From positions 1,860,001-1,924,000 of the forward strand of contig NZ_CP107929.1 of NCBI RefSeq assembly GCF_036017915.1: a stretch of 64,000 bases of DNA. Reading direction: 5' to 3'. Below, in pieces: positions 56,968 to 64,000 of the stretch. The translations under genes were made by a program, and so were the position numbers. Position 1 is the first letter of the stretch; the number at the start of each line of letters is the position of its first letter. Origin of the DNA: Micromonospora sp. NBC_00421 (GTDB lineage Bacteria > Actinomycetota > Actinomycetes > Mycobacteriales > Micromonosporaceae). Below the pieces are notes generated by a model. The model was given only the letters and a program-made list of their open reading frames with translations. It made no database searches and was not told the DNA's origin.

Positions 56968-58326
56968 ATGGAGCGGCGAATCTTCGGCCTCGAGACCGAG
57001 TACGGCGTCACCTGTACCTATCGCGGGCAGCGGCGGCTGTCCCCTGACGAGGTCGCCCGGTATCTGTTCCGCCGGGTGGTCTCCTGGGGTCGGTCGAGCA
57101 ACGTGTTCCTGCGCAACGGGGCACGGCTCTACCTGGATGTCGGGTCGCACCCGGAGTACGCCACTCCGGAGTGCGACTCGGTCACCGATCTGGTCGCCCA
57201 CGACCGGGCCGGTGAGCGCATCCTGGAGGGCCTGCTCGTCGATGCGGAGAAGCGGCTGCACGACGAGGGCATCGCGGGTGAGATCTACCTGTTCAAGAAC
57301 AACACCGACTCGGCCGGCAACTCGTACGGCTGCCACGAGAACTACCTGGTGTCCCGGCACGGCGAGTTCGGTCGGCTCGCCGACGTGCTCATCCCGTTCC
57401 TGGTCACCCGGCAGCTGATCTGCGGGGCCGGCAAGGTGTTGCAGACCCCGCGCGGTGCGGTCTACTGCCTGTCGCAGCGGGCCGAGCACATCTGGGAGGG
57501 CGTCTCCTCGGCGACCACCCGCAGCCGACCGATCATCAACACCCGCGACGAGCCGCACGCCGACGCCGAGCGGTACCGCAGACTGCACGTCATCGTCGGC
57601 GACTCCAACATGAACGAGGTCACCACGCTGCTCAAGGTCGGCTCGGCCGACATCGTGCTGCGGATGATCGAGGCCGGGGTGGTGATGCGCGACCTGTCCC
57701 TGGAGAACCCGATCCGGGCCATCCGGGAGGTGTCGCACGACATCACCGGCCGGCGCAAGGTGCGGCTCACCTCCGGCAAGGAGGTCAGCGCGCTGGAGAT
57801 CCAGCAGGAGTACCTGGCCCGGGCCACCGAGTTCGTCGAGCGCCGGGGCGGCGACCAGACCGCCAAGCGGGTGGTGGAGCTGTGGGGCCGGGTGCTGAAC
57901 GCGGTGGAGAACGGCAACCTGGACCCGGTGGCCCGGGAGATCGACTGGGTGAGCAAGCTCCGGCTGATCGAGCGTTACCAGCGCAAGCACGACCTGCCGC
58001 TGTCGCACCCCCGGGTGGCGCAGATGGACCTGGCCTACCACGACCTGCGCCGGGGTCGGGGCCTGTACGGGCTGCTGGAGCGGCGCGGTCAGGTCGACCG
58101 GGTGGCCACCGACCCGGAGATCTTCGAGGCCAAGGAGACCCCGCCGCAGACCACCCGGGCCCGGCTGCGCGGTGAGTTCATCCGGCACGCCCAGGAGAAG
58201 CGGCGCGACTTCACCGTCGACTGGGTGCATCTGAAGCTCAACGACCAGGCGCAGCGCACCGTGCTCTGCAAGGACCCGTTCCGGGCGTACGACGAGCGGG
58301 TGGAGCGGTTGATCGCCAGCATGTGA
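56968..58326 (+). CDS. pafA: Pup-protein ligase
   Basis: A 452-residue ligase that uses ATP to join the Pup C-terminal Glu to substrate lysines. The [10 protein letters not shown] motif and [17 protein letters not shown] with catalytic Asp57 are intact. It lacks the Dop loop. A TAGTGT -10 ends 6 nt before the ATG, suggesting a leaderless mRNA. It is separated from dop-pup-prcBA by the polysaccharide cluster. Confidence 0.96.
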   Translation: MERRIFGLETEYGVTCTYRGQRRLSPDEVARYLFRRVVSWGRSSNVFLRNGARLYLDVGSHPEYATPECDSVTDLVAHDRAGERILEGLLVDAEKRLHDEGIAGEIYLFKNNTDSAGNSYGCHENYLVSRHGEFGRLADVLIPFLVTRQLICGAGKVLQTPRGAVYCLSQRAEHIWEGVSSATTRSRPIINTRDEPHADAERYRRLHVIVGDSNMNEVTTLLKVGSADIVLRMIEAGVVMRDLSLENPIRAIREVSHDITGRRKVRLTSGKEVSALEIQQEYLARATEFVERRGGDQTAKRVVELWGRVLNAVENGNLDPVAREIDWVSKLRLIERYQRKHDLPLSHPRVAQMDLAYHDLRRGRGLYGLLERRGQVDRVATDPEIFEAKETPPQTTRARLRGEFIRHAQEKRRDFTVDWVHLKLNDQAQRTVLCKDPFRAYDERVERLIASM

Positions 58327-58340
58327 CCGGGTGGGCCGGC

Positions 58341-58361
58341 GGCCGACATCGACCGTCGGCC
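58341..58361 (+). terminator. Weak hairpin after pafA
   Basis: GGCCGAC and GTCGGCC (7-bp arms, 58341-58347 and 58355-58361) with a 7-nt loop, just after pafA and just before the TACGCT -10 of the next gene. A tentative terminator. Confidence 0.4.
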
Positions 58362-58383
58362 CCACCGGTACGCTGGCGGGGCG

Positions 58384-58581
58384 ATGAACGACTCCGAACC
58401 CACCGACCGTGAGCGCGGCGACGCCGAGCGGCTCACCTGGATCGAGCGCCGCCGGGCGAAGATCCGGGACGAGGTCGCCCGCAACCGTCGGGGCGAGTAC
58501 ACCGTGCCGACCTGGGTGCTGGCCGTGGCGCTGGTCGCCATCGTGGGCGGCTGGCTCGCACTGGTCTTCCTGGCCGGATGA
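58384..58581 (+). CDS. Small single-pass membrane protein (65 aa)
   Basis: A 65-residue protein: a charged Arg/Glu-rich cytoplasmic part (about residues 1-42) and one C-terminal membrane helix (WVLAVALVAIVGGWLALVFL), so C-tail-anchored. A TACGCT -10 lies 9 nt before the ATG. Its stop codon is within a 20-bp tandem duplication (58565-58604). No family recognised; the pafA-proximal position may be chance. Confidence 0.65.
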   Translation: MNDSEPTDRERGDAERLTWIERRRAKIRDEVARNRRGEYTVPTWVLAVALVAIVGGWLALVFLAG

Positions 58582-58604
58582 GTCTCTTCCTGGCCGGTTG
58601 AGTC
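58565..58604. repeat. 20-bp tandem duplication across a stop codon
   Basis: Two 20-bp units (58565-58584 and 58585-58604) differ at one base and each contains the TGAGTC around the stop of the small membrane protein. It looks like a recent duplication. Confidence 0.85.
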
Positions 58605-58616
58605 GTCCCGGTCGGG

Positions 58617-59702
58617 TCAGCCGGCCAGCGCGGCGGCGTGCCGTCCGGCGGCTGCCGCCGCGAGGAAGTAGGCGTGGTCGGCGTCCAGGCCACGGCCCAT
58701 CGTGGACAGCTTCACCGGACACCCGCGCAGCGCGGCGTCCAGGCCCTCGGTGCCGACCCGGACCAGGGTGTGCCGGGCGGCCAGCGGGGCCAACGCGGCG
58801 TCCACCTGGGCCGCCAGTGCGACCGGAAGGTCGCCCGGCACCACCAGGTCCGCCGGGGCCAGCGCCACCCGGCCGTACGCGGTGAGACTGTGGTGCGAGA
58901 CGCCCCGGTGCCGGGGGCGGGCGTCGGCGTCGGAGATCCGTAGTGAGCCTACCGGCCGGCCACCGAGCACTGCCACCGCGTTGACCGCCTCACCGACGGC
59001 GACCCCGGAGAATCCCCACCGGGTGCCGGTGCCCAGGTTGCCGGGGCCCTGCGCGACGATCGCCACGTCGGCGCGGAGCACGTGCCGGGCGGCCAGCAGA
59101 CCGGTGTGCAGGGTGGTCGCCTCCAGGTCCCCGCCGAACGCCTGCCCGACGCTGATCGTGCCGACGAGCGTGTCCCGCAGCCCGTCGAGGGTGCGGGAGA
59201 ACCAGGCCGGCAGCGCGCCACCGTCGGTGAGCAGGTACGCGACCCGGGCCCGCGGGGCGTCGGCGTGGATGCCGGCGAGGACGGCAGGCAGGGCGGAGTG
59301 CAGGTCGGCGGTGACCACCGGCAGGCCGTCCAGGGTGTCGACGTCGGCGAGCAGCGCGTGGTGCGGCGACGCCTCCTCGTCGACCCCCAGCAGGATCGGC
59401 TGGAGCGGGGTGTACCGGGCCTTGACCAGGTGCCCGGCGTCGCGGGTGTCGCCGGCCTGCGCCGGGTCGGCGGGCAGCCGGTCGGGCAGGGCCACCACCA
59501 GGGCGTACCCGCCGGTGCCGAGGCCCATCAGCAGCGCCCCGGCGTTGAGCAGCACCCGGTCGCCGGGCTCCGGGTCACCGACCAGCTCCGGGTAGGCCAG
59601 GGCGCGCATGGCGGTCCCGTCGGGCAGGGCGACGTCGATCTCCACCGCGCCGGCCCACCGTCGTCGTACCGCCGTGACCGTTCCCGACCGCCATCGCACC
59701 AT
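58617..59702 (-). CDS. DUF3866 family protein
   Basis: A 361-residue actinobacterial protein of the DUF3866 family, typically starting MVRWRSGTVT, a beta-rich N-terminal domain followed by an alpha/beta part (LVKARYTPLQPILLGVDEEAS and AIVAQGPGNLGTGTRWGFSG). No biochemical role is established. I chose the ATG at 59702 because TAGCGT lies 7 nt upstream (leaderless); an alternative GTG at 59756 directly abuts the CDF gene's stop and would couple it to that gene. Confidence 0.82.
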   Translation of the reverse strand: MVRWRSGTVTAVRRRWAGAVEIDVALPDGTAMRALAYPELVGDPEPGDRVLLNAGALLMGLGTGGYALVVALPDRLPADPAQAGDTRDAGHLVKARYTPLQPILLGVDEEASPHHALLADVDTLDGLPVVTADLHSALPAVLAGIHADAPRARVAYLLTDGGALPAWFSRTLDGLRDTLVGTISVGQAFGGDLEATTLHTGLLAARHVLRADVAIVAQGPGNLGTGTRWGFSGVAVGEAVNAVAVLGGRPVGSLRISDADARPRHRGVSHHSLTAYGRVALAPADLVVPGDLPVALAAQVDAALAPLAARHTLVRVGTEGLDAALRGCPVKLSTMGRGLDADHAYFLAAAAAGRHAAALAG

Positions 59703-59756
59703 GCCCGGCACGCTATCGGCGGCCGCCCGGGCGACCGCGTGCGGGTCCGCCGTCAC

Positions 59757-60830
59757 TCAGGCCGGCCCGGCCATGTCCTGGTCGGACCCCTGCCCGGCAG
59801 GTCGGGCGTCGGCGGCGGGGTCGGTCCGTTCCCGGGTGATCCGGGCCTGCGCCGTCGAGTCGCGCTCTTCCTGGGTACGCCGGGCGCGTCGGTCGGTGAC
59901 GCCGGGCAGCGACCGGGTGGGGTCCAGGAAGACGTATCCGATCTCCGGATAGCGGCCGGTGAGCCGCCGCTCGGCCTCGTCGGCGGCAGCCTCGATGTCG
60001 GCCCCGGTCGCCTCGTCCCGGAAGTCGACCTTGGCAGCCACCAGGATGTCCTCCGGACCGAGCTGCATGGTCAGCAGGGTGTCGATCCGGTCCACCGTCG
60101 GCAGGGCGGCCAGTTCCGCCTCGATCTCCTGGTGCAGCCGCTCGGGCACCGCCCGGCCGACCAGCAGCGAGATGTTGCTCTTGGCGAGGATGCCGGCGAC
60201 GACGAGCAGCAGCAGACCGATCAGGATCGAGGCCAGACCGTCCCACAGCTCGTCGCCGGTCCACTCGGACAGGCCCAGCCCGACGCCGGCGATGAGCAGG
60301 CCGATCAGGGCGGCGCTGTCCTCCAGGAACACCGCCTTGACGGTGGTGTCGGCGGTCAGCCGCAGGAACCGGCGGGGGGTGGTCCGCCAACGGCGGGACT
60401 CGCCGCGCACCTGGCGTACCGCGCGGGCCAGCGACACCGACTCGATGGCGAAGGAGACAGCCAGCACGACGTACGAGATCAGGTAGTTGCCGCTGTGCTC
60501 GTGGACCAGGATGGTGGTCACGCCGTGGGTGATGGCGAAGCCGGCCCCGGCGACGAAGGTGAACAGCGCGGCGAGGAACGCCCAGACGTAGCTCTCCTTG
60601 CCGTACCCGAAGGGGTGGCGGACGTCGGCGGGCCGGGCGCCCCGGCGCAGCGCCAGGTAGAGCAGCACCTCGGTGGTGGTGTCGGCGACCGAGTGGGCCG
60701 CCTCGGAGAGCATCGCGGCCGAGCCGGAGAGCACCCCGGCGACCAGCTTGGCCACCGCGATGGCGAGGTTGGCCGTCCCCGCCACCACGACGGTGCCGAC
60801 GCTCTCGGTCTTGACTTCGGCTTCCGACAT
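59757..60830 (-). CDS. Cation diffusion facilitator (CDF) metal transporter
   Basis: A 357-residue metal-proton antiporter with six membrane helices. The metal site HSVAD (helix II) and a later acidic helix pattern fit CDF proteins that export Zn, Mn, Fe or similar ions. The C-terminal cytoplasmic domain (about residues 210-300, LPTVDRIDTLLTMQLGPEDILVAAKVDF) is the usual ferredoxin-like sensor; the last ~60 residues are a disordered charged tail. Metal cannot be predicted. The start region near 60830 has no strong ribosome-binding site. Confidence 0.88.
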   Translation of the reverse strand: MSEAEVKTESVGTVVVAGTANLAIAVAKLVAGVLSGSAAMLSEAAHSVADTTTEVLLYLALRRGARPADVRHPFGYGKESYVWAFLAALFTFVAGAGFAITHGVTTILVHEHSGNYLISYVVLAVSFAIESVSLARAVRQVRGESRRWRTTPRRFLRLTADTTVKAVFLEDSAALIGLLIAGVGLGLSEWTGDELWDGLASILIGLLLLVVAGILAKSNISLLVGRAVPERLHQEIEAELAALPTVDRIDTLLTMQLGPEDILVAAKVDFRDEATGADIEAAADEAERRLTGRYPEIGYVFLDPTRSLPGVTDRRARRTQEERDSTAQARITRERTDPAADARPAGQGSDQDMAGPA

Positions 60831-60880
60831 GCGGTCACCGTAAGTCCCCGGAGCCCGTCCCGCCCGGAGCGGCCGGCCGG

Positions 60881-60912
60881 CTGGGCGGGGGCTGGGCGGG
60901 GGCTGGGCGGGG
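60881..60912. repeat. Three tandem copies of CTGGGCGGGGG
   Basis: Copies lie at 60881-60891, 60892-60902 and 60903-60912 (the last one base short). It is just upstream of the CDF gene start. Confidence 0.85.
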
Positions 60913-60968
60913 TGATCAAGAGGTAAAGGTCATGTTGATCTCGGGTGATGACGCAAAGCTCTTGATCA
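60913..60968. repeat. Inverted repeat TGATCAAGAG, possible interspersed palindromic element
   Basis: 10-bp perfect arms at 60913-60922 and 60959-60968 are separated by 36 bp. The layout resembles short interspersed palindromes common in Micromonospora-like genomes, but other copies could not be searched for here. Confidence 0.5.
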
Positions 60969-60982
60969 ACCGGGAAAGGCGG

Positions 60983-61085
60983 CGGGGTGGGGGTGGGAGG
61001 GGGGAGGAGGGAGGAGGGGGTGGGAGGGGGAGTGGAGGGGGTGGGGGTGGGGGTGGGGGTGGGGGTGGGGGTGGGGGTGGTGGGG
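60983..61085 (+). repeat. G-rich minisatellite with seven GGGGGT units (G-quadruplex-prone)
   Basis: The + strand is almost pure G/T/A, with G runs of 3-6. Seven perfect GGGGGT units occupy 61037-61078, after an irregular G-run stretch that starts near 60983. The tract ends about 46 nt before the pafB -10 element. It would fold as stacked G-quadruplexes on the strand that matches the pafB mRNA. Confidence 0.85.
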
Positions 61086-61130
61086 ACGCCGGGGTGCGGC
61101 GTGGGTGCACGGGTTTACGGGCCGGGCTGC

Positions 61131-61136
61131 TAGCGT
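61131..61136 (+). promoter_or_regulatory. pafB -10 element (TAGCGT), leaderless start
   Basis: TAGCGT ends 6 nt before the GTG of pafB, so transcription would begin at or next to the start codon. A clear -35 is not seen; the G-rich tract occupies the region upstream. Confidence 0.55.
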
Positions 61137-61142
61137 TCACCC

Positions 61143-62141
61143 GTGTCGCGGAGTCGTACCGAACGCCTGGTCAACCTGGTGATCTGTCTGCTGTCCACCA
61201 GGCGGTTCCTGACCGCCGCGCAGATCGCCGCGACGGTGCCCGGCTACGAGCACGATCCGGAGGACGCCAAGGAGCACGAGGCGTTCCAGCGTAAGTTCGA
61301 GCGGGACAAGGCCGAACTGCGCGAGCTGGGGGTGCCGTTGGAGACCGGGACGGCAAGCGTCTTCGACGCCGAGCCCGGTTACCGGATCGCCCACCGGGAG
61401 TACGCCCTGCCCGACATCCCGCTCGCACCGGACGAGGCCGCCGCGGTGGGCATCGCCGCCCGGTTGTGGCAGCACGCCGGGCTGGCCGCCGCCGCCTCCT
61501 CCGGGCTGGCCAAGCTGCGCGCGGCCGGGGTGGACGTCGACCCGCAGGCCACCCTGGGGCTGGAACCGATGGTCACCGTCGACCCGTCGTTCGCCCCGCT
61601 CACCGCCGCCGCCCGGGACCGCCGCGAGGTCACCTTCGACTACCGGGTGCCGGACCGGGACGCCCCGACCCGCCGCCGGTTGCAGCCGTGGGGGGTGGTC
61701 TGCTGGCGGGGTCGCTGGTATGTCGTCGGGCACGACCGGGACCGCGCGGCGACCCGCTGCTTCCGGCTCTCCCGGGTGGTCGGCGTGGTCCGGGCCACCG
61801 GTGCGCCGGGCGCCTACGACCCGCCCCCGGGGCTCGACCTGATCAGCCATGTCGCCCGCTGGTCCGGGCCGGTCGAGCGGACCGGCCGGGCCACCGTGCT
61901 GGCCGTCGCCGGCCGGGCCGCCGGTCTGCGCCGGTGGGCCGTGCAGAGCGTGCCCGGTCCGGACGGCGACCACCTGGTGCTGCCGTACGCCGATCCGGAG
62001 TCGCTGGCCGGCCAGCTCGTCGGCTACGGCCCGGACGTCCGGGTGCTGGAACCACCCGAGGTGCGGGACGCGGTGATCCAACGGCTCAAGGAGATCGCCG
62101 CCCGGCACGACGAGCTGGCCGTGGCCGGTGGTGCCCGATGA
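61143..62141 (+). CDS. pafB: WYL-domain transcriptional regulator PafB
   Basis: A 332-residue WYL protein. A winged HTH at the N-terminus (about residues 10-60, FLTAAQIAATVPGYE) is followed by the WYL domain with WRGRWYVVGHDRD near 195 and a WCX C-terminal domain. With PafC it forms the mycothiol-independent DNA-damage activator (PafBC) of actinobacteria. It overlaps pafC by 4 nt (ATGA). Leaderless GTG start at 61143. Confidence 0.94.
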   Translation: MSRSRTERLVNLVICLLSTRRFLTAAQIAATVPGYEHDPEDAKEHEAFQRKFERDKAELRELGVPLETGTASVFDAEPGYRIAHREYALPDIPLAPDEAAAVGIAARLWQHAGLAAAASSGLAKLRAAGVDVDPQATLGLEPMVTVDPSFAPLTAAARDRREVTFDYRVPDRDAPTRRRLQPWGVVCWRGRWYVVGHDRDRAATRCFRLSRVVGVVRATGAPGAYDPPPGLDLISHVARWSGPVERTGRATVLAVAGRAAGLRRWAVQSVPGPDGDHLVLPYADPESLAGQLVGYGPDVRVLEPPEVRDAVIQRLKEIAARHDELAVAGGAR

Positions 62142-63145
62142 CCCGCCCCGCCGCCCGCAGCGGCTCCCGTACCTCGGCCGACCGGCTGGCCCGGCTGCTG
62201 AACCTGGTGCCCTACCTGCTGGCCCGGCCGGGCATCGAGGTCGCCGAGGCCGCCGGTGACCTGGGTGTCACCGAACGGCAGCTACGCGAGGACCTGGAGC
62301 TGCTCTGGGTCTGCGGCCTGCCCGGCTACGGCCCGGGTGACCTGATCGACATGGCCTTCGACGGTGACCGGGTGACGATCACCTACGACGCCGGCATCGA
62401 CCGGCCGCTGCGGCTCACCCCGGACGAGGCGTTGGCACTGGTGGTGGCGCTGCGGATGCTCGCCGAGACGCCGGGGGTGGCCAACCGGGAGGCGGTCGAG
62501 CGGGCCCTCGCCAAGATCGAGAACGCGGCCGGTGACCTGGTCGGTGCCCCGGTGGCGGTCCGGCTGCCCGGTGAGGGTCGACGGGAGCAGGAGCTGCGGG
62601 CCGCGGTGGAACGCCGTCGGGCGCTGCGGATCACCTACTACACCGCTGCCCGGGACGAGAGCACCGACCGCACCATCGACCCGCTGCGGATGCTGATGGT
62701 CGACGGCCGGGCGTACGTCGAAGCGTGGTGCCGCCGGGCCGAGGCGGTGCGGTTGTTCCGGGCCGACCGGATCGACGCGGTGGTCGAGCTGGACGAGCCG
62801 GCCGTGGTGCCGCCGCAGGCCCGACCGCACGACCTGCGCCAGGGGATCTTCCGCCCCGCCCCGGACCTGCCGCTGATCACGCTGCGGATCGGCCGGGGGG
62901 AACGGTGGATCACCGAGTACTACCCGTGCGAGCGGGTCGAGGTCGACGGCGACCGGTGGGTGGTGTCGCTGCGGGTGACCGATCTCGGCTGGGCCCGCCG
63001 CTTCGTGCTCGGGCTGGGCCCGGACGTCACGGTGGTCGCCCCGGCCGAGCTGGCCACCCAGGTACGCGCCCAGGCCGCCGCCGCGCTGGAGGCGTACGCC
63101 ACCCCGGTCTCGGCCGGCCCGGTGGGCCCGGTGCACGCCCGGTAG
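62138..63145 (+). CDS. pafC: WYL-domain transcriptional regulator PafC
   Basis: A 335-residue partner of PafB, with an N-terminal HTH (about residues 12-60, EVAEAAGDLGVTERQLREDL) and a WYL domain (RITYYTAARDES, MVDGRAYVEAWC). The PafBC heterodimer binds DNA-damage promoters with single-stranded DNA as signal in mycobacteria. ATG 62138 overlaps the pafB stop. Confidence 0.94.
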   Translation: MTRPAARSGSRTSADRLARLLNLVPYLLARPGIEVAEAAGDLGVTERQLREDLELLWVCGLPGYGPGDLIDMAFDGDRVTITYDAGIDRPLRLTPDEALALVVALRMLAETPGVANREAVERALAKIENAAGDLVGAPVAVRLPGEGRREQELRAAVERRRALRITYYTAARDESTDRTIDPLRMLMVDGRAYVEAWCRRAEAVRLFRADRIDAVVELDEPAVVPPQARPHDLRQGIFRPAPDLPLITLRIGRGERWITEYYPCERVEVDGDRWVVSLRVTDLGWARRFVLGLGPDVTVVAPAELATQVRAQAAAALEAYATPVSAGPVGPVHAR

Positions 63146-63155
63146 GCTGACCGCC

Positions 63156-63404
63156 GTGGTGAAGTGGATCGTTCTCGCGGTGCTGCTGTTCGCGCTTGTC
63201 GTGTTGGCCCTGGCGGTCCGTCCGGTGCTGGTGCGGCTGCCCCGGTTGCGCCGGGCTGCGGTGGCGTTGCAGCGCCGCCAGGCCGACGCGGAGGTGTTGC
63301 GGCACAGCGCCGAGGCGTTGCAGGAGCGGGCCGAGGCGCTCCAGCGGCAGACCGGGACGACCCAGCAGCGACTGGAAGTGATCAAGGCCAAGCGCGGGAA
63401 GTGA
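63156..63404 (+). CDS. Small membrane-anchored coiled-coil protein
   Basis: An 82-residue protein: one N-terminal membrane helix (IVLAVLLFALVVLALAV) then a basic coiled coil (LQRRQADAEVLRHSAEALQERAEALQRQ) in the cytoplasm. The start GTG lies 7 nt after TAGGCT (leaderless). It lies between pafC and tatA. No family recognised; function unknown. Confidence 0.65.
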   Translation: MVKWIVLAVLLFALVVLALAVRPVLVRLPRLRRAAVALQRRQADAEVLRHSAEALQERAEALQRQTGTTQQRLEVIKAKRGK

Positions 63405-63618
63405 TCGACACCGGTCGGTGCACCGCGCGTCCGCTGCGCGCCCGACGTCCGGTTCCCGCAGCTCTGCACCCGTCCAGGTGGTTGACGGGACAGTCAGCGG
63501 TGGTCGAGACTTCACCGGCCGGACCGCATCAGCGGTGGCCCGGCGGGTGGCAGTGGCCCGTCACGCACGTACGATGGGCTTCGACACACCCCTCGACACA
63601 GAGCGACTGGAGCTTCCC

Positions 63619-63957
63619 ATGGGTGCCCTCAAGCCGTGGCACATCGCCGTACTCGTGGTCGTGCTGATCCTGCTCTTCGGCGCGAAGCGGCTTCCCGACG
63701 CGGCCCGTTCGCTCGGCCGTTCGCTGCGGATCATCAAGGCAGAGACCAAGAGCCTGGCCGACGACGACCGCGACCTGGCCGAGAAGGCCGACGCGCAGTC
63801 CGGCTACCAGCCGCTGCCGCCCCAGCAGCCGGTGCAGCAGCAGCCGTACGCCCAGCCCCAGCAGCCGTACGCCCAGCCGCAGTACGCCCCGCAGCAGGCT
63901 CCGCAGCAGCCGGTCGCCCCGCCGGTCGACCCGGTGCAGCGCGTCCGCGACAACTGA
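63619..63957 (+). CDS. tatA: Sec-independent translocase subunit TatA
   Basis: A 112-residue TatA. A short N-terminal membrane helix (GALKPWHIAVLVVVLILLFGAKRLP) with the FGAKRLPDAARSLG hinge, an amphipathic helix, and a long Gln/Pro-rich tail (repeated QQPYAQPQ). It forms the Tat pore with TatC encoded next. GGAG upstream supports the ATG at 63619. Confidence 0.94.
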   Translation: MGALKPWHIAVLVVVLILLFGAKRLPDAARSLGRSLRIIKAETKSLADDDRDLAEKADAQSGYQPLPPQQPVQQQPYAQPQQPYAQPQYAPQQAPQQPVAPPVDPVQRVRDN

Positions 63958-63975
63958 CCGAAGGGCCCGATCACC

Positions 63976-64000
63976 GTGGCCTTCGCGCTCCGTAAACGCG
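63976..64000 (+). CDS. tatC: Sec-independent translocase TatC (N-terminus only)
   Basis: Only the first eight codons (GTG start, reading MAFALRKR) are inside the window. Position directly after tatA and the basic start fit actinobacterial TatC. The rest lies past the edge. Confidence 0.7.

Larger units (their letters stand above)
60831..61142. other. 312-bp intergenic region with repeats upstream of pafB
   Basis: No gene is seen. It holds a triplicated 11-bp repeat, an inverted TGATCAAGAG pair, a long G-rich tract and the pafB -10 element. A proline-rich reading frame across the G tract is an artefact. Confidence 0.6.

Noticed and set aside
60916..61140. Proline-rich reading frame on the reverse strand across the G-rich tract
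   Set aside because: It is produced by the GGGGGT repeats read backwards; it has no ribosome-binding site and no real protein features.

Overview
The window is a high-GC actinobacterial chromosome segment. The best guess is a Micromonosporaceae member (Micromonospora-like). The reasons are codon use, many GTG starts and leaderless transcripts, a Pup-proteasome locus in mycobacterial-like order, secreted CBM2 and GH proteins, and Scr1/DUF397 regulator pairs. No rRNA, tRNA, CRISPR array, transposase or phage gene was seen.

Left part (1-31.5 kb), mostly accessory functions. A divergent xylan/arabinan module opens the window: a GH43 glycosidase (cut by the edge) faces an ABC sugar importer (binding lipoprotein plus two permeases) followed by a LacI regulator, with GAAANTTTC-type operators between them. 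Secreted proteins follow: a CBM2 protein, a GH53 galactanase and an M4 metalloprotease with a C-terminal P-domain. Next come a PIG-L deacetylase, a DUF1349 protein, a tightly coupled RtcB ligase-PrfH release-factor pair (a candidate ribosome/RNA repair module), a ROK regulator, the soluble transhydrogenase SthA, and an MFS exporter with a divergent TetR regulator around a perfect 16-bp operator. Then there is a flavin monooxygenase-hemerythrin fusion, an Scr1-type XRE regulator with DUF397 partner, a membrane-anchored protein with a Gly/Asn/Gln-rich segment, a SnoaL-like protein, a flavoprotein oxidoreductase, a serine hydrolase, an ECF42 sigma factor with its DGPF protein, a metalloprotease-like lipoprotein and a HAD phosphatase.

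Middle (31.5-37.1 kb). A MacB/FtsX-type ABC exporter sits beside a NarL-type two-component system on the same strand. The exporter's promoter region carries a 9-bp direct repeat spaced 30 bp apart.

Right part (37.2-64 kb). This is the conserved actinobacterial Pup-proteasome neighbourhood: RecB-like nuclease, M50 protease, TrmI, a conserved unknown, ferredoxin, Arc/Mpa ATPase, a polytopic membrane protein, Dop, Pup, an endonuclease VII-type HNH protein, PrcB and PrcA, and later PafA, PafB, PafC, TatA and TatC (cut by the edge). Two features stand out. The HNH gene is translationally coupled on both sides between pup and prcB. A dTDP-rhamnose/polysaccharide cluster (rmlD, rmlB, rmlA, rmlC, two GT2 enzymes, a flippase and a DUF2304 protein) lies between prcA and pafA. 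Just upstream of pafB is a roughly 110-bp G-rich tract with seven perfect GGGGGT units.

Two genome-scale habits recur. Many genes have a TAnnnT -10 element 6-9 nt before the start codon, which suggests leaderless mRNAs. Several gene ends carry long, perfect GC hairpins without a U-tract, which probably serve as terminators.
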